Shown: positions 1-8,789 of the stretch, in pieces
How positions within the stretch are numbered: the stretch's first letter is position 1
Layout of the letters: each line of letters begins with the position of its first letter
Assembly: GCA_047975265.1 (NCBI GenBank)
Contig: JBKEDE010000033.1
Location: 1 to 64,000 of the forward strand
DNA length: 64,000 nt
Origin: UJ101 sp047975265
Lineage (GTDB): Bacteria > Bacteroidota > Bacteroidia > Flavobacteriales > UJ101
Direction of reading: 5' to 3'
Translations under genes and position numbers: made by a program
Notes under the pieces: model-generated
What the model saw: the letters and a program-made list of their open reading frames with translations, nothing else
Told to the model about the DNA's origin: nothing
Databases searched by the model: none

Positions 1-413
1 GAAGATATTGAAGTAATTGAGTTGGATGAAATGCACACGTATATTGGTTCAAAAAAAACTATTGTTGGATATGGATTGCTGTTGATAGAAATGGGCACAG
101 GTTCATCAATTGTGAAATTGGTTCGAGAGCAACGGAAACAGGAGTAAAACTGTGGAATAAAATTGAAGATTTGGCGACAGGGATTGTATGTGCTGATCAC
201 TGGAAGGCTTACAATGAATTTGTTTCTGAAGAAATGCTTATTCAATCCAAAGCCGAAACCTTTACGGTTGAAGGTTACAACAGCTTGTTCAGGCATTTTC
301 TTGCCAGATTGAGAAGAAAAACAAAAAGCTATACAAAAGCGAAATATATGCTGGTTCATTCAGTAAAATTATTGATGATGAAAAGAAATAATCAATTAGC
401 TATACTTTTTTAA
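1..413 (+). mobile_element. IS1-family transposase, 3' part, frame-split
   Basis: The 3' part of an IS1-type DDE transposase; the 5' end lies outside the window. Frame 1 opens with the first catalytic Asp (ELDEMHTY) and runs into an A-rich run at about 51-58. The matching continuation YCWIWIAVDRNGH is in another frame from position 60 to the stop at 411-413. The second Asp (CADHWKAY) and the Glu (TVEGYN) are in this second frame, followed by the basic tail typical of IS1 enzymes. A -1 shift at the A run would restore one protein. IS1 elements elsewhere use programmed -1 shifting on A runs, but usually upstream of the first Asp, so this may be programmed, a mutation or a sequence error. I could not place the terminal inverted repeat. 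Confidence 0.8.
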
Positions 414-415
414 CA

Positions 416-992
416 ATGCCAAAAAAGGAAATGAAAAAGATTAAAAAGCGACATTTATACGGAGGAATAGGGATAGTGATTGTTTTATTATTCACTGGTT
501 ATTTTGCTTTAGGTTATTTGAACTCATATATAGGTTATTATGGGTATAATAAGCATAAATATCGAAGATACTCACAGACTAGGCAAGAATCTGTCGATAG
601 AGATGTTTTTATTAAAGACTTGTTGTATAAGTTAGAATCAGCAGATACTAATATTATTATAAATAATGTATTTATAGAAAGAGGTTATAGATGGGGCTCA
701 TCAAATAGAAAAACAAAGAAGCTTACAAAAGATACCCTAAATCTAAACTCTTATGTATATATGGATAAACTTTATCAAATATCAGTAGCTTATTCAGATA
801 AAAAAGGTAGGAATGTATGGATAAGACCCAAAAAAGAATTCTATTCTGATATTAACTATTTTCCGATAAAGGAAACTTATATTAAGGATTCAACAGTTTA
901 ATATAATAATAGAGCCTTATCCAAATATAATAGGTGATTTAATCATTTGGGATAATGTTCCAGATGTGTTGTTTTTGGAAAACAAAAAGTAA
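416..992 (+). pseudogene. Small membrane-anchored protein, frameshifted near its 3' end
   Basis: I do not recognise the family. The intact part (416-901, 161 residues) has a lysine-rich N-terminus, one hydrophobic segment at about residues 14-35, and a Tyr/Lys-rich soluble region. After the stop at 899-901 a neighbouring frame stays open to a TAA at 990-992 and encodes a plausible tail (IIIEPYPNIIGDLIIWDN), so one indel near 891-900 probably shortened the protein. It sits between the transposase end and an Rhs-core relic, which suggests it belonged to a polymorphic-toxin locus, for example as an immunity or accessory protein. That role is inferred from position only. A functional 161-residue version cannot be excluded. 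Confidence 0.45.
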
Positions 993-995
993 AAA

Positions 996-1182
996 ATGTT
1001 TGCATACGGTAACATAAATAGGTATAAAAGTAACATGCTAAAAAGCACATTGCCTAATGAAAGTTTGTATTATTACGGTGCACGTTATTATAACCAAAAA
1101 AATACAAGTGTGTATGGGTATTTATCAAAATCCTGTGATTTATGTAGATCCTGATGGGAACCTAAATTTTAATGACCTATGA
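996..1182 (+). pseudogene. Rhs/YD-repeat core relic with internal deletion and frameshift
   Basis: The frame from 996 to 1154 encodes FAYGNINRYKSNML and then YYYGARYYNQK, the hallmark of the C-terminal Rhs/RHS-repeat-associated core. The core's closing motif follows in another frame as YQNPVIYVDPDGN (about 1126-1161), ending at TGA 1180-1182. The 25-30 residues that normally join these motifs (around the DPLAEKY-type segment) are missing, so the gene has both a deletion and a frame change. In intact proteins a variable toxin domain follows the DPDG motif; here only five or six codons remain. This is the broken end of a polymorphic-toxin gene. Confidence 0.75.
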
Positions 1183-1396
1183 AAGCATATATAGTATTCT
1201 TTGTAGTAGGTCTTTTGTCAGTAACAACTTGTTCAGATAAATCGAGTATGTCACAATGCAATATCTATCAAAAGATAATGGGCTAACTTGGAGTAATCAC
1301 CCACTTGATGGAGCACACTGTACCTAAATCCAGTGTCGTTTTATAAAGACGAACGGATGACCGCTTATATTGGTAATGGGAAATTGTTGTTTTGAA
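1179..1396 (+). pseudogene. Degenerate lipoprotein with an Asp-box motif
   Basis: An ATG at 1179 overlaps the stop of the Rhs relic (ATGA) and starts a clear lipoprotein signal peptide (MKAYIVFFVVGLLSVTTC). This frame stops at 1284-1286 after 35 residues. Shifted frames continue with YLSKDNGLTWSN, which fits the S-x-D-x-G-x-T-W Asp box of beta-propeller proteins, and then FYKDERMTAYIGNGK. The reading is broken several times, so the gene is dead. Overlap with the toxin end is the usual place for an immunity gene, so a toxin-immunity origin is plausible but not shown. Confidence 0.5.
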
Positions 1397-1411
1397 ACTT
1401 CTAAAGAATAG

Positions 1412-1846
1412 AAACTAAAGCTTTGCAGAAATGCAGGGCTTTGTAAATGCAAATGTTACTATAGATTAAAGGGGTTTACAAAAGAACAGGAAAATCTTAT
1501 CAGGGATAATATTATCATCTATACCACTAAAAGTAACTATCAAACTTTTTATGGTTTTTGGTTTAATCTGAAAGATGGAGATAGAGAAATGATCAGAATA
1601 AATATAGAAGTCAGAAATGATAATGCGTATGCTTTACCACCTAATAGTCAAATTCACATCAATAATTACAATTATGGATGGATTTATAGTTCCTCAATTA
1701 ATTTATATCGGAAAGAAAAGATTATAAAGTTAGATGTAATAGAATATCAGAATTATCAGCCTGTGAAACTAGGAGAAATAAAAATATTAAAGAAGCATAT
1801 TTATAAAATTTCATCAGTTCAAAAATTTAGGGATAAAAACAATTAA
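1412..1846 (+). pseudogene. Reading-frame remnant without a start codon
   Basis: One frame is open from the TAG at 1409-1411 to the TAA ending at 1846, but its first ATG is at 1589, which would give only 85 residues. The codons before 1589 also look coding (GFTKEQENLIRDN, TTKSNYQTFYGFWFNL), so the real gene probably began further upstream in the decayed stretch. The protein is rich in Tyr, Asn and Ile and lacks a recognisable domain. Its 3' end overlaps the convergent dgkA gene by 33 bases. It may be the tail of the preceding lipoprotein locus or an independent fragment. Confidence 0.4.
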
Positions 1847-2185
1847 TCCGATTATGAATGCTGTTATGGCACTTATCAACGTTCCGGCAGCGGATAAATC
1901 TTTAATTTTTTTTATATGGTCATTTCTTCCCGGTGAAATAAAGTCTGCAATATTTTCAATAGATGAATTGATGATTTCCAAGGTAATGACAAGTCCTATG
2001 GCAAATACAATTGCTATCCATTCAAAGGCGGAAATTTTAAAAATAAATCCGGCAATGATTACACAAAATGTGGCGAATAAATGAATCCATGAGTTATGTT
2101 CTTCTTTTACAAAGATTTTCAAACCGTTAAAAGCAAATTTAAAACTGTTCAGTCGGCTTTTTATTGAAAATTTTTGTGGCTTCAT
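1814..2185 (-). CDS. dgkA: Diacylglycerol kinase family membrane protein
   Basis: Small integral-membrane lipid kinase (123 residues, normal for DgkA) that phosphorylates diacylglycerol or undecaprenol with ATP in the inner membrane. Visible features are the N-terminal amphipathic region, EEHNSWIH before the first membrane helix, the active-site helix EIINSSIENIADF and the IKDLSAAGTL motif before the third helix. Three hydrophobic segments lie at about residues 35-52, 55-70 and 100-120. It is transcribed towards the relic region and overlaps the end of the remnant at 1412-1846. In Gram-negative bacteria the enzyme recycles lipid by-products of envelope synthesis; in Gram-positive relatives it acts on undecaprenol, and I cannot separate the two substrates from sequence. 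Confidence 0.9.
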   Translation of the reverse strand: MKPQKFSIKSRLNSFKFAFNGLKIFVKEEHNSWIHLFATFCVIIAGFIFKISAFEWIAIVFAIGLVITLEIINSSIENIADFISPGRNDHIKKIKDLSAAGTLISAITAFIIGLIVFIPKFLN

Positions 2186-2362
2186 TCGGTACGATTTTTT
2201 ATTATGATATCTTTTTATTAAGCAATTATTTCTTTCTTAATGTAAAGATAATGTTTTTTGAAAACTCATCAATCATTTATAAATCATTATTTTATAGAAA
2301 TTATTTTAAATAAATGTTTTATAAAAAACACTTAAGTAATAAAATCTATTATTTTAAACGTA

Positions 2363-2392
2363 TTGCATATTACATTTTTTTTATTACATTTG
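2363..2392 (+). promoter_or_regulatory. Bacteroidota-type promoter for the metal-efflux operon
   Basis: TTG at 2363-2365, a 19-base spacer, then TACATTTG at 2385-2392. This fits the Bacteroidota -33/-7 pattern (TTG, N17-23, TANNTTTG). The predicted transcription start lies within about 5 bases of the ATG at 2405, so the message would be nearly leaderless. No metal-sensor operator is obvious. Confidence 0.5.
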
Positions 2393-2404
2393 TTATTATA
2401 ATAT

Positions 2405-2716
2405 ATGAAGTATTTTATTTACATACTCAGCCTTTTTATTCTTGCCTTAGCGGTACAGCCTTGTCAAGATAGTACGGATAGGGATAGGGGTTCGTATGAA
2501 CAGCAGAGTGATGCTCATCATCATGAAGAACATCAAGATACATGCTCTCCTTTTTGCTCTTGTGCTTGTTGCGGAATGGTTTCGCCTGAGATCAAATGGG
2601 TACTTCACAATACTTCTGAAGAATTACCTGACTTTAAAATAACACATAAATCGTATTATAAAAATCTTTATTTTAAAGAATTTATAGAGTCCATTATACA
2701 CCCTCCTATAGTATAA
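2405..2716 (+). CDS. His/Cys-rich small secreted protein (DUF6660-like)
   Basis: A 103-residue protein with a hydrophobic signal segment (about residues 3-17) and Cys20 just after it. It has a His/Glu stretch (DAHHHEEHQD) and a tight Cys cluster (CSPFCSCACC, about residues 47-56). Small proteins of this build, remembered as the DUF6660 type, are commonly found directly upstream of CzcA/CusA genes in Bacteroidota. It is the first gene behind the operon promoter and 114 bases before the efflux pump. A periplasmic metal-binding or sensing role is likely from the ligand-rich composition, but the specific metal is unknown. Confidence 0.7.
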   Translation: MKYFIYILSLFILALAVQPCQDSTDRDRGSYEQQSDAHHHEEHQDTCSPFCSCACCGMVSPEIKWVLHNTSEELPDFKITHKSYYKNLYFKEFIESIIHPPIV

Positions 2717-2830
2717 CTTCATACTTAAATAATCTTCTTTAGAGATTATTTTTAGACTTTGTTTAACCATTAAATAAAGTATTGTTCTGTCATGACAAAT
2801 TTATTTTTTTAAATACTATAAAATTACACA

Positions 2831-5800
2831 ATGGACAAAATCATTGAATTTTCAGTTAAAAATAAACTGATTATCTTCCTGTTTGTTATAGGATTAATCG
2901 GTTGGGGAAGTTATTCTATCAAACAATTACCTATTGATGCTTTACCCGATATTACCAACAACCAAGTACAAATTATTACTTTGGCTCCTACTTTAGCTGC
3001 CCAAGAAGTGGAACAATATATTTCCTATCCTATTGAAATAGCAATAGCTTCCGTACCTAATTTAATCGAGCAACGTTCCATTTCCCGTTTTGGATTATCC
3101 GTTGTAACCGTTGTTTTTAAAGAAGATATGGATATTTATTTAGCTCGGCAAATCATAACCGAGAAACTAAAAGAAGCTGAAGAAGCTATCCCGACCGGCG
3201 TTGGAACTCCTGAACTGGCACCTGTTTCTACAGGACTTGGAGAAATCTATCAATATACACTAAAACCACAAAAAGGTTTTGAATCAAAATACGATGATAC
3301 CGATTTGAGAACCATTCAGGATTGGATTGTTAAAAGACAATTATTGGGAATTCCGGGTGTAGCAGAAGTTAGTACTTTGGGAGGGCATTTAAAGCAATAT
3401 GAAGTAGCGATTAAGCCTAACAAATTAAAAAGTTTGGATATTACCATTCAAGAAGTCTTTGAAGCCCTACAACAAAATAATGAAAATACCGGAGGTTCAT
3501 ACATCGATAAAAAACCCAATGCTTATTTTATTCGAGGTATCGGATTGCTCTCTTCACTTGAAGATATTGAACAAATTGTAATTAAAACCATCAACGGAAT
3601 ACCTGTTTTAATACGTGATGTAGCTCAGGCACAATACGGAAGTGCTACTCGTTATGGAGCGATTACTGCAGATGGTAAAGGGGAAAGTGTCGGAGGAATG
3701 GTTCTAATGCTTAAAGGAGAAAATTCAGCAACTGTTACAGAAGCTGTAAAAAAACGAATGGCTTCCATTCAGGAATCTCTACCTAAAGGAATTGTTATAG
3801 AACCTTTTATCGATCGGGAAAAATTGGTTACCAATGCTATTTCTACCGTAAAGACCAATTTGTTAGAAGGTGCTCTAATTGTTATTTTCGTATTGGTTTT
3901 ACTTTTAGGTAATTGGCGGGCAGGATTAATCGTGGCTTCCGTTATACCCTTAGCTTTGCTGTTTGCCATTTCAATGATGAATTTCTTTGGCGTATCAGGA
4001 AATCTAATGTCCTTAGGTGCGATTGATTTTGGGTTGGTTGTAGATGGAGCCGTCATCATTGTAGAAAGTATTATTCATCGAATTACTTTAGGAAACAAGT
4101 TTAAAAATCATCCTAAGTTAACAGCACAAGAGATGGATGTAGAAGTGATTGATTCCTCCAAAAAGATTCGTAAATCAGCTGCTTTTGGTGAAATTATCAT
4201 TCTAATTGTTTATCTGCCTATTCTAACACTGGTTGGAATCGAAGGAAAAATGTTTAAACCAATGGCAATGACCGTTGCTTTTGCCATTTTAGGAGCTTTT
4301 ATTTTATCATTAACCTATGTTCCTATGATGTCTGCTTTATGTTTAAGTCGGAAAACAACTCATAAAAAAAATATTTCAGATCGATTAATTGGTTTTTTGG
4401 AAAAACTGTACCAACCGCTTTTAAAATCTGCCTTAAAAATAAAAGGAATTATCATCCTTTTTTCATTGATTATTTTTGGTTTTGCACTCTATACATTTAG
4501 TAATATGGGAGGGGAGTTTATACCTACTTTAGATGAGGGAGATTTGGCAGTTAATATGCGGATAAAGCCCGGAAGCTCACTTTCACAAACAATTGAAACC
4601 ACTACAAAATTAGAAAAAATCTTAATGGGGTTTCCTGAAGTAGAAAAAGTAGTTTCTAAAATCGGTGCCGGTGAAATTCCAACAGATCCTATGCCAATGG
4701 AATCAGGTGATATGATTATCGTACTAAAACCCAAAGACCAATGGACAACAGCCTCCACTCGTGATAATTTAGTTGATAAAATGAAAGAAGCCATGTCGGT
4801 CATTCCCGGAGTTGGTTTTGAATTTTCTCAGCCTGTTCAATTGCGTTTTAATGAGTTGATGACAGGAGTCCGTTCAGATGTTGCCATTAAGATTTATGGT
4901 GATGATTTGGATGTTTTGGCAGAAAAAGCCAATCAAGTGTCTTCTTTAATCAATCAAGTCGAAGGAGTTGGTGATATTAAAGTCGAACAAGTACAAGGAC
5001 TGCCTCAAATTACAGTTCGGTATAACAAAGCAAAACTTTCACAATACGGTTTAAAAGTTAATGATCTGAATATGGTGCTTCGGACTGCTTTTGCAGGAAG
5101 TAAAGCTGGAATTGTATTTGAAGGTGAAAAACGGTTTGATTTAGTAGTTCGTCTGGGAAAAGAAGATCGTTCTACTATTGAAAATATAAAAAACTTATAC
5201 ATCAATACAGATAATGGTCAACAGATTCCTATTGAGCAAGTAGCTGATATTCAATATGAGTTTAGTGCCATGCAGATTTCTCGAGATAGTGGAAAACGCC
5301 GTATTACCATTGGTTTAAACATTCGAAATCGTGATGTGGAGTCTGTGATTAATGATATTGATGAGATTCTTTCAAAAAAATTAAATTTACCCACCGGTTA
5401 TACCATTCTATACGGAGGGCAATTTGAAAACCTTCAAAGTGCTAAAGACCGACTACTAATTGCAGTTCCCGTAGCTTTATTGTTAATTTTAACTTTATTA
5501 TATTTTACATTCCATTCGTTAAAACAAAGTTTATTAATTTTTACCGCTATTCCGCTTTCAGCGATTGGAGGAGTTTTTGCTTTATGGATTCGTGATATGC
5601 CTTTTAGTATTTCGGCAGGAATTGGTTTTATAGCCTTGTTTGGTGTTGCTGTATTAAACGGTATTGTATTGATTGGATATTTTAATCAGTTGGAAAAAGA
5701 AGGGATGACCGATATTTATCAACGTGTTATCGAAGGAACCAAAGTACGTTTACGTCCTGTGATTTTGACGGCTTCCGTGGCTTCTTTAGGTTTTTTACCC

Positions 5801-7144
5801 ATGGCTATTTCTACTTCTTCTGGAGCAGAAGTTCAAAAACCATTGGCAACCGTAGTGATTGGAGGATTAATTTCAGCAACTTTTTTAACCTTAATCGTTT
5901 TACCGTGTTTATATATTATGTTTTCTAATACGAAAAAAATAAAATTCAACAAGAAAAATTTTGTTGCATTATTCTTATTCGGTATTACGGCAAGTCTTAA
6001 TGCTCAACAGATAACTTCATCTCAAGAAGCTGTTGATTATGCTGTTGGACATAATTTGGAAATTAAATCTACTGAAAAAATGAAATCGCAACAGGAGCTT
6101 AAATCAAAACAGAATTTTAGGCTGGGAAATACAGTATTTGGAGTAGAATATGGAAAATATAACAGTGCTTCAGAACGGGATTTAGCTTTTTCTGTTTCAC
6201 AATCATTCCCTTTTCCAACGGTTTTTGCTAAAAATAAGGCATTAAACAAAGCACAACTTGAAGGAAGTAAATTATGGATTGATGCTACTAAACGAACGCT
6301 TGAAAAAGATATAAAACATTTGTGGCAAAAAGGAATTTATTTACAAAGCCGTAAAGAGTTATTGATTCATCAAGACAGTCTAATTCAAGAACTTGCACGA
6401 GGAACTAATGTCCAATATGAAACGGGCGATGTAAATTATTTAACCAAAGTGAATGCTGAATCATACAGTGCTGATTATAAAAAACAATTAAAACAATTGG
6501 ATAAAGAAATTGAAACCATAGAATACCAATTGCGTTTCTATATTGGATCTCAGCAAATTATTTGGGAAAAAGACTCTTTAAAACCATTATCTTTTAAAGA
6601 AAAGCTTTCAATAGAGAATCATCCGCTATTAAAATATTATAAAAATCAGACACTGGTTAATGAGAAGAAAATCGAAGTGGAGAAAACTAAATTGTTACCC
6701 GAATTTACCTTAGGGTATAATAATCAGTCGTTGATAGAAAATCCTGTGTATGATTTAGGAGATCGTTTTTCTTATTACAGTTTAGGCATTTCAGTTCCTA
6801 TTTTTAATAAAAATAAAACGGATGTTAAAATAGCTCAAATCGAAGCAGAAAAAAGCCGATTGGATTCTCAATATACTACCAATAAATTTCAGAATAATTA
6901 CCTTATTTTGCAAAATGAATTGGAAAAACAACAAATAAGTCTGAATTATTTTGAAAATACAGCTTTAAAGCAATCAAAAGAAATACAACATTTTGCTTTG
7001 AGAAATTATCAAGAAGGAGAGATTAATCAAATTGAATACTTGCAATATTTAAACCGAGCATTAGAAATCGACTTTAACTATTTGGATGAAATTTACAAAT
7101 ACAACGAATTAGTTATCGAACTGGAAAATTTAACAAAAGAATAA
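2831..7144 (+). CDS. CzcA-type heavy-metal RND efflux pump fused to a TolC-like domain
   Basis: A 1437-residue protein in two parts. Residues 1-1035 are a complete heavy-metal RND pump with N-terminal and C-terminal halves. The TM4 signature has Asp399, Asp405 and Glu412 (DFGLVVDGAV...E), the form typical of pumps for divalent ions (Zn/Co/Cd/Ni) rather than the Cu/Ag CusA form. From about residue 1037 there is a lysine-rich, hydrophobic stretch ending in NAQ, which looks like an internal signal peptide. It leads into an outer-membrane-factor (TolC) domain with long coiled-coil regions up to residue 1437. CzcA-CzcC fusions of this length are known in Flavobacteriia. With the adaptor downstream (36-base gap) the operon encodes a full inner-to-outer-membrane exporter. 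Confidence 0.93.
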   Translation: MDKIIEFSVKNKLIIFLFVIGLIGWGSYSIKQLPIDALPDITNNQVQIITLAPTLAAQEVEQYISYPIEIAIASVPNLIEQRSISRFGLSVVTVVFKEDMDIYLARQIITEKLKEAEEAIPTGVGTPELAPVSTGLGEIYQYTLKPQKGFESKYDDTDLRTIQDWIVKRQLLGIPGVAEVSTLGGHLKQYEVAIKPNKLKSLDITIQEVFEALQQNNENTGGSYIDKKPNAYFIRGIGLLSSLEDIEQIVIKTINGIPVLIRDVAQAQYGSATRYGAITADGKGESVGGMVLMLKGENSATVTEAVKKRMASIQESLPKGIVIEPFIDREKLVTNAISTVKTNLLEGALIVIFVLVLLLGNWRAGLIVASVIPLALLFAISMMNFFGVSGNLMSLGAIDFGLVVDGAVIIVESIIHRITLGNKFKNHPKLTAQEMDVEVIDSSKKIRKSAAFGEIIILIVYLPILTLVGIEGKMFKPMAMTVAFAILGAFILSLTYVPMMSALCLSRKTTHKKNISDRLIGFLEKLYQPLLKSALKIKGIIILFSLIIFGFALYTFSNMGGEFIPTLDEGDLAVNMRIKPGSSLSQTIETTTKLEKILMGFPEVEKVVSKIGAGEIPTDPMPMESGDMIIVLKPKDQWTTASTRDNLVDKMKEAMSVIPGVGFEFSQPVQLRFNELMTGVRSDVAIKIYGDDLDVLAEKANQVSSLINQVEGVGDIKVEQVQGLPQITVRYNKAKLSQYGLKVNDLNMVLRTAFAGSKAGIVFEGEKRFDLVVRLGKEDRSTIENIKNLYINTDNGQQIPIEQVADIQYEFSAMQISRDSGKRRITIGLNIRNRDVESVINDIDEILSKKLNLPTGYTILYGGQFENLQSAKDRLLIAVPVALLLILTLLYFTFHSLKQSLLIFTAIPLSAIGGVFALWIRDMPFSISAGIGFIALFGVAVLNGIVLIGYFNQLEKEGMTDIYQRVIEGTKVRLRPVILTASVASLGFLPMAISTSSGAEVQKPLATVVIGGLISATFLTLIVLPCLYIMFSNTKKIKFNKKNFVALFLFGITASLNAQQITSSQEAVDYAVGHNLEIKSTEKMKSQQELKSKQNFRLGNTVFGVEYGKYNSASERDLAFSVSQSFPFPTVFAKNKALNKAQLEGSKLWIDATKRTLEKDIKHLWQKGIYLQSRKELLIHQDSLIQELARGTNVQYETGDVNYLTKVNAESYSADYKKQLKQLDKEIETIEYQLRFYIGSQQIIWEKDSLKPLSFKEKLSIENHPLLKYYKNQTLVNEKKIEVEKTKLLPEFTLGYNNQSLIENPVYDLGDRFSYYSLGISVPIFNKNKTDVKIAQIEAEKSRLDSQYTTNKFQNNYLILQNELEKQQISLNYFENTALKQSKEIQHFALRNYQEGEINQIEYLQYLNRALEIDFNYLDEIYKYNELVIELENLTKE

Positions 7145-7180
7145 AAAAATAGAAATAAATCATTTAATAATATTAGGAAA

Positions 7181-8410
7181 ATGAATAAAATTAGCATCGC
7201 AATAGCAACTTTATTATTTATCATATCATGTGGAAAACACCAAGAAGGAGACGGACACGACCATGAAACAGAAACAGTTTCTCATGCAGAAGAATCATCT
7301 CAGCCCACAGAGGAAGAACAACATGCAGAAGAAAAAGATGTAGTTAATCTAACCAAAAAACAAGTAGAAGTAGCCCAATTTAAATACGGAACTTTTGAAA
7401 TGAAAAATTTGAGTGATGTCGTACGCACTAATGGAGAAACCAGTCTTTCTCCTCAAAATAAGGCAGTGGTAACTACGTTAATTAGTGGAAATATCAAGCA
7501 GATTTTTATTAAAGAAGGGGATCAGGTAAAAAAGGGACAGACTTTGGCTATTGTTGAAAATCCCGATTTTTTAGCACTACAAAGAGAGTATTTCAGTGCT
7601 ATAAAAAGCTCTTCATATACGAAAAAAGAATACGAACGCCAAAAGAAATTATATCAAGAAAAAATTACTGCACGTAAAAAATATGAACTGGCAAAAGCCA
7701 ATTATGAAGCTGAACAAGCAAATATTTTAGGATTGGCAAGCCAATTACGCCAGATGAATATCTCTCCTTCCAATGTAGCTGGAGGAAAGTTTACCCGCAC
7801 CTTTCCGGTAGAGGCTTCAATTTCAGGTTCTATTGGTCATATAGGAGTTTCCATTGGGAGTTATGCGGATTTATCACAAGAATTGTTTATCATCGTTGAT
7901 AACTCTAAAATCCATTTGGATCTCAGTATTTTTGAAAAAGATTTGAATAAAATTAAAGTAGGACAAAAAGTATTGTTTACTTTAACCAATCAAGATAACA
8001 ACGTTATCACCGGTAAGATTTTTGCTATTGGAAAGACATTCGAACCCGGAACCAAAACAATTTTAGCCCATGCAACAGTAGATAATTCTCATAACGAACT
8101 GGTGGCTAATATGTTTGTTAATGCCATCATCGAAACTAATTATAATCAGACTAAAGCCTTACCAAGTGAAGCGGTTGTAAAATCAAAAGGCAAAAACTAT
8201 ATCTTTGTGAAAGAAGAGCACGAAAAAGAGGATCATGATGAAGTAGCTTTTAAAATGATTGAGGTTTCTGTGGGAAAAAATGAATTAGGCTATACTGCTG
8301 TTGAACCTATGGAAGAAATAGCGGATGACGCTCAAATTGTAATTCAAAATACATATTTTCTACAAAGTCAAGCCGTTCTTAATGAAGGTGGAGATAGCCA
8401 TGGGCATTGA
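7181..8410 (+). CDS. CzcB/CusB-type efflux adaptor lipoprotein
   Basis: The membrane-fusion subunit (409 residues) that links the RND pump to its outer-membrane channel. The N-terminus is a lipoprotein signal (LLFIISC, Cys17). A His/Glu-rich segment (EGDGHDHE and on to about residue 50) probably binds metal. The barrel-sandwich lipoyl halves flank a coiled-coil hairpin at about residues 140-190 (REYFSAIKS to NILGLASQL). A beta-barrel domain and a C-terminal His-containing tail (GGDSHGH) follow. It is the last gene of the efflux operon. Lipid anchoring would hold it at a membrane face of the periplasm next to the fused pump-channel protein. Confidence 0.93.
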   Translation: MNKISIAIATLLFIISCGKHQEGDGHDHETETVSHAEESSQPTEEEQHAEEKDVVNLTKKQVEVAQFKYGTFEMKNLSDVVRTNGETSLSPQNKAVVTTLISGNIKQIFIKEGDQVKKGQTLAIVENPDFLALQREYFSAIKSSSYTKKEYERQKKLYQEKITARKKYELAKANYEAEQANILGLASQLRQMNISPSNVAGGKFTRTFPVEASISGSIGHIGVSIGSYADLSQELFIIVDNSKIHLDLSIFEKDLNKIKVGQKVLFTLTNQDNNVITGKIFAIGKTFEPGTKTILAHATVDNSHNELVANMFVNAIIETNYNQTKALPSEAVVKSKGKNYIFVKEEHEKEDHDEVAFKMIEVSVGKNELGYTAVEPMEEIADDAQIVIQNTYFLQSQAVLNEGGDSHGH

Positions 8411-8789
8411 TTTGGTAATATTTTCTAAACCATTATAAAACAGTTTTTACTTACCCAAAAATCGTCTTTCTATTAGGGTGTTTGAGAGAGAGTTTTTCTG
8501 TTTAAATACAGTAAAATTCCCTTTAGAACAAGTATGCTACGTAGTAACTTAATAAAACTTCCCGTAGGGAGGAAGAAAATAATGAATGATTTCAATATAA
8601 AAATTAAAGGAGAGAAAGCCAGGTTAAATTTTTTGAAATTAAACAACCAATTAGTATTTTAAATTACAATACCAAAAAATATACTAAATTTGTTAAATCA
8701 AAAATAATCAAGTCTTGTGGTAAGAGAGGTTCTATTTTAAGCCTTTTTTTGAAAGAAAATTAAAAATAGCCATAAAAATATACGTGCAA
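8411..8789. other. Intergenic stretch without a supported gene
   Basis: Between the efflux operon and the TPR gene. It contains a TAAATTTG -7-type box at 8685-8692 about 98 bases before the next ATG, a GC-rich patch with GGGTGTTTGAGAGAG near 8476, and the palindrome CTACGTAG near 8531. A 26-codon frame begins at 8582 but has no support. It may contain accessory-element debris. Confidence 0.4.

Noticed and set aside
1854..2084. Plus-strand frame opposite dgkA
   Set aside because: It is the shadow of the membrane helices of the kinase gene on the other strand.
3769..4059. Antisense reading frames inside the large genes (pump, gltB, secA, ftsK)
   Set aside because: They mirror codon periodicity of strongly supported genes, have no motifs and no start signals.
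8470..8500. Similarity of GGGTGTTTGAGAGAG to the GC-rich fragment near 26280
   Set aside because: Only about a dozen bases agree and the frames differ, so common origin cannot be claimed.
8582..8662. A 26-codon frame with an ATG in the gap after the efflux operon
   Set aside because: Too short, no recognisable motif, no signal peptide and no conserved context.
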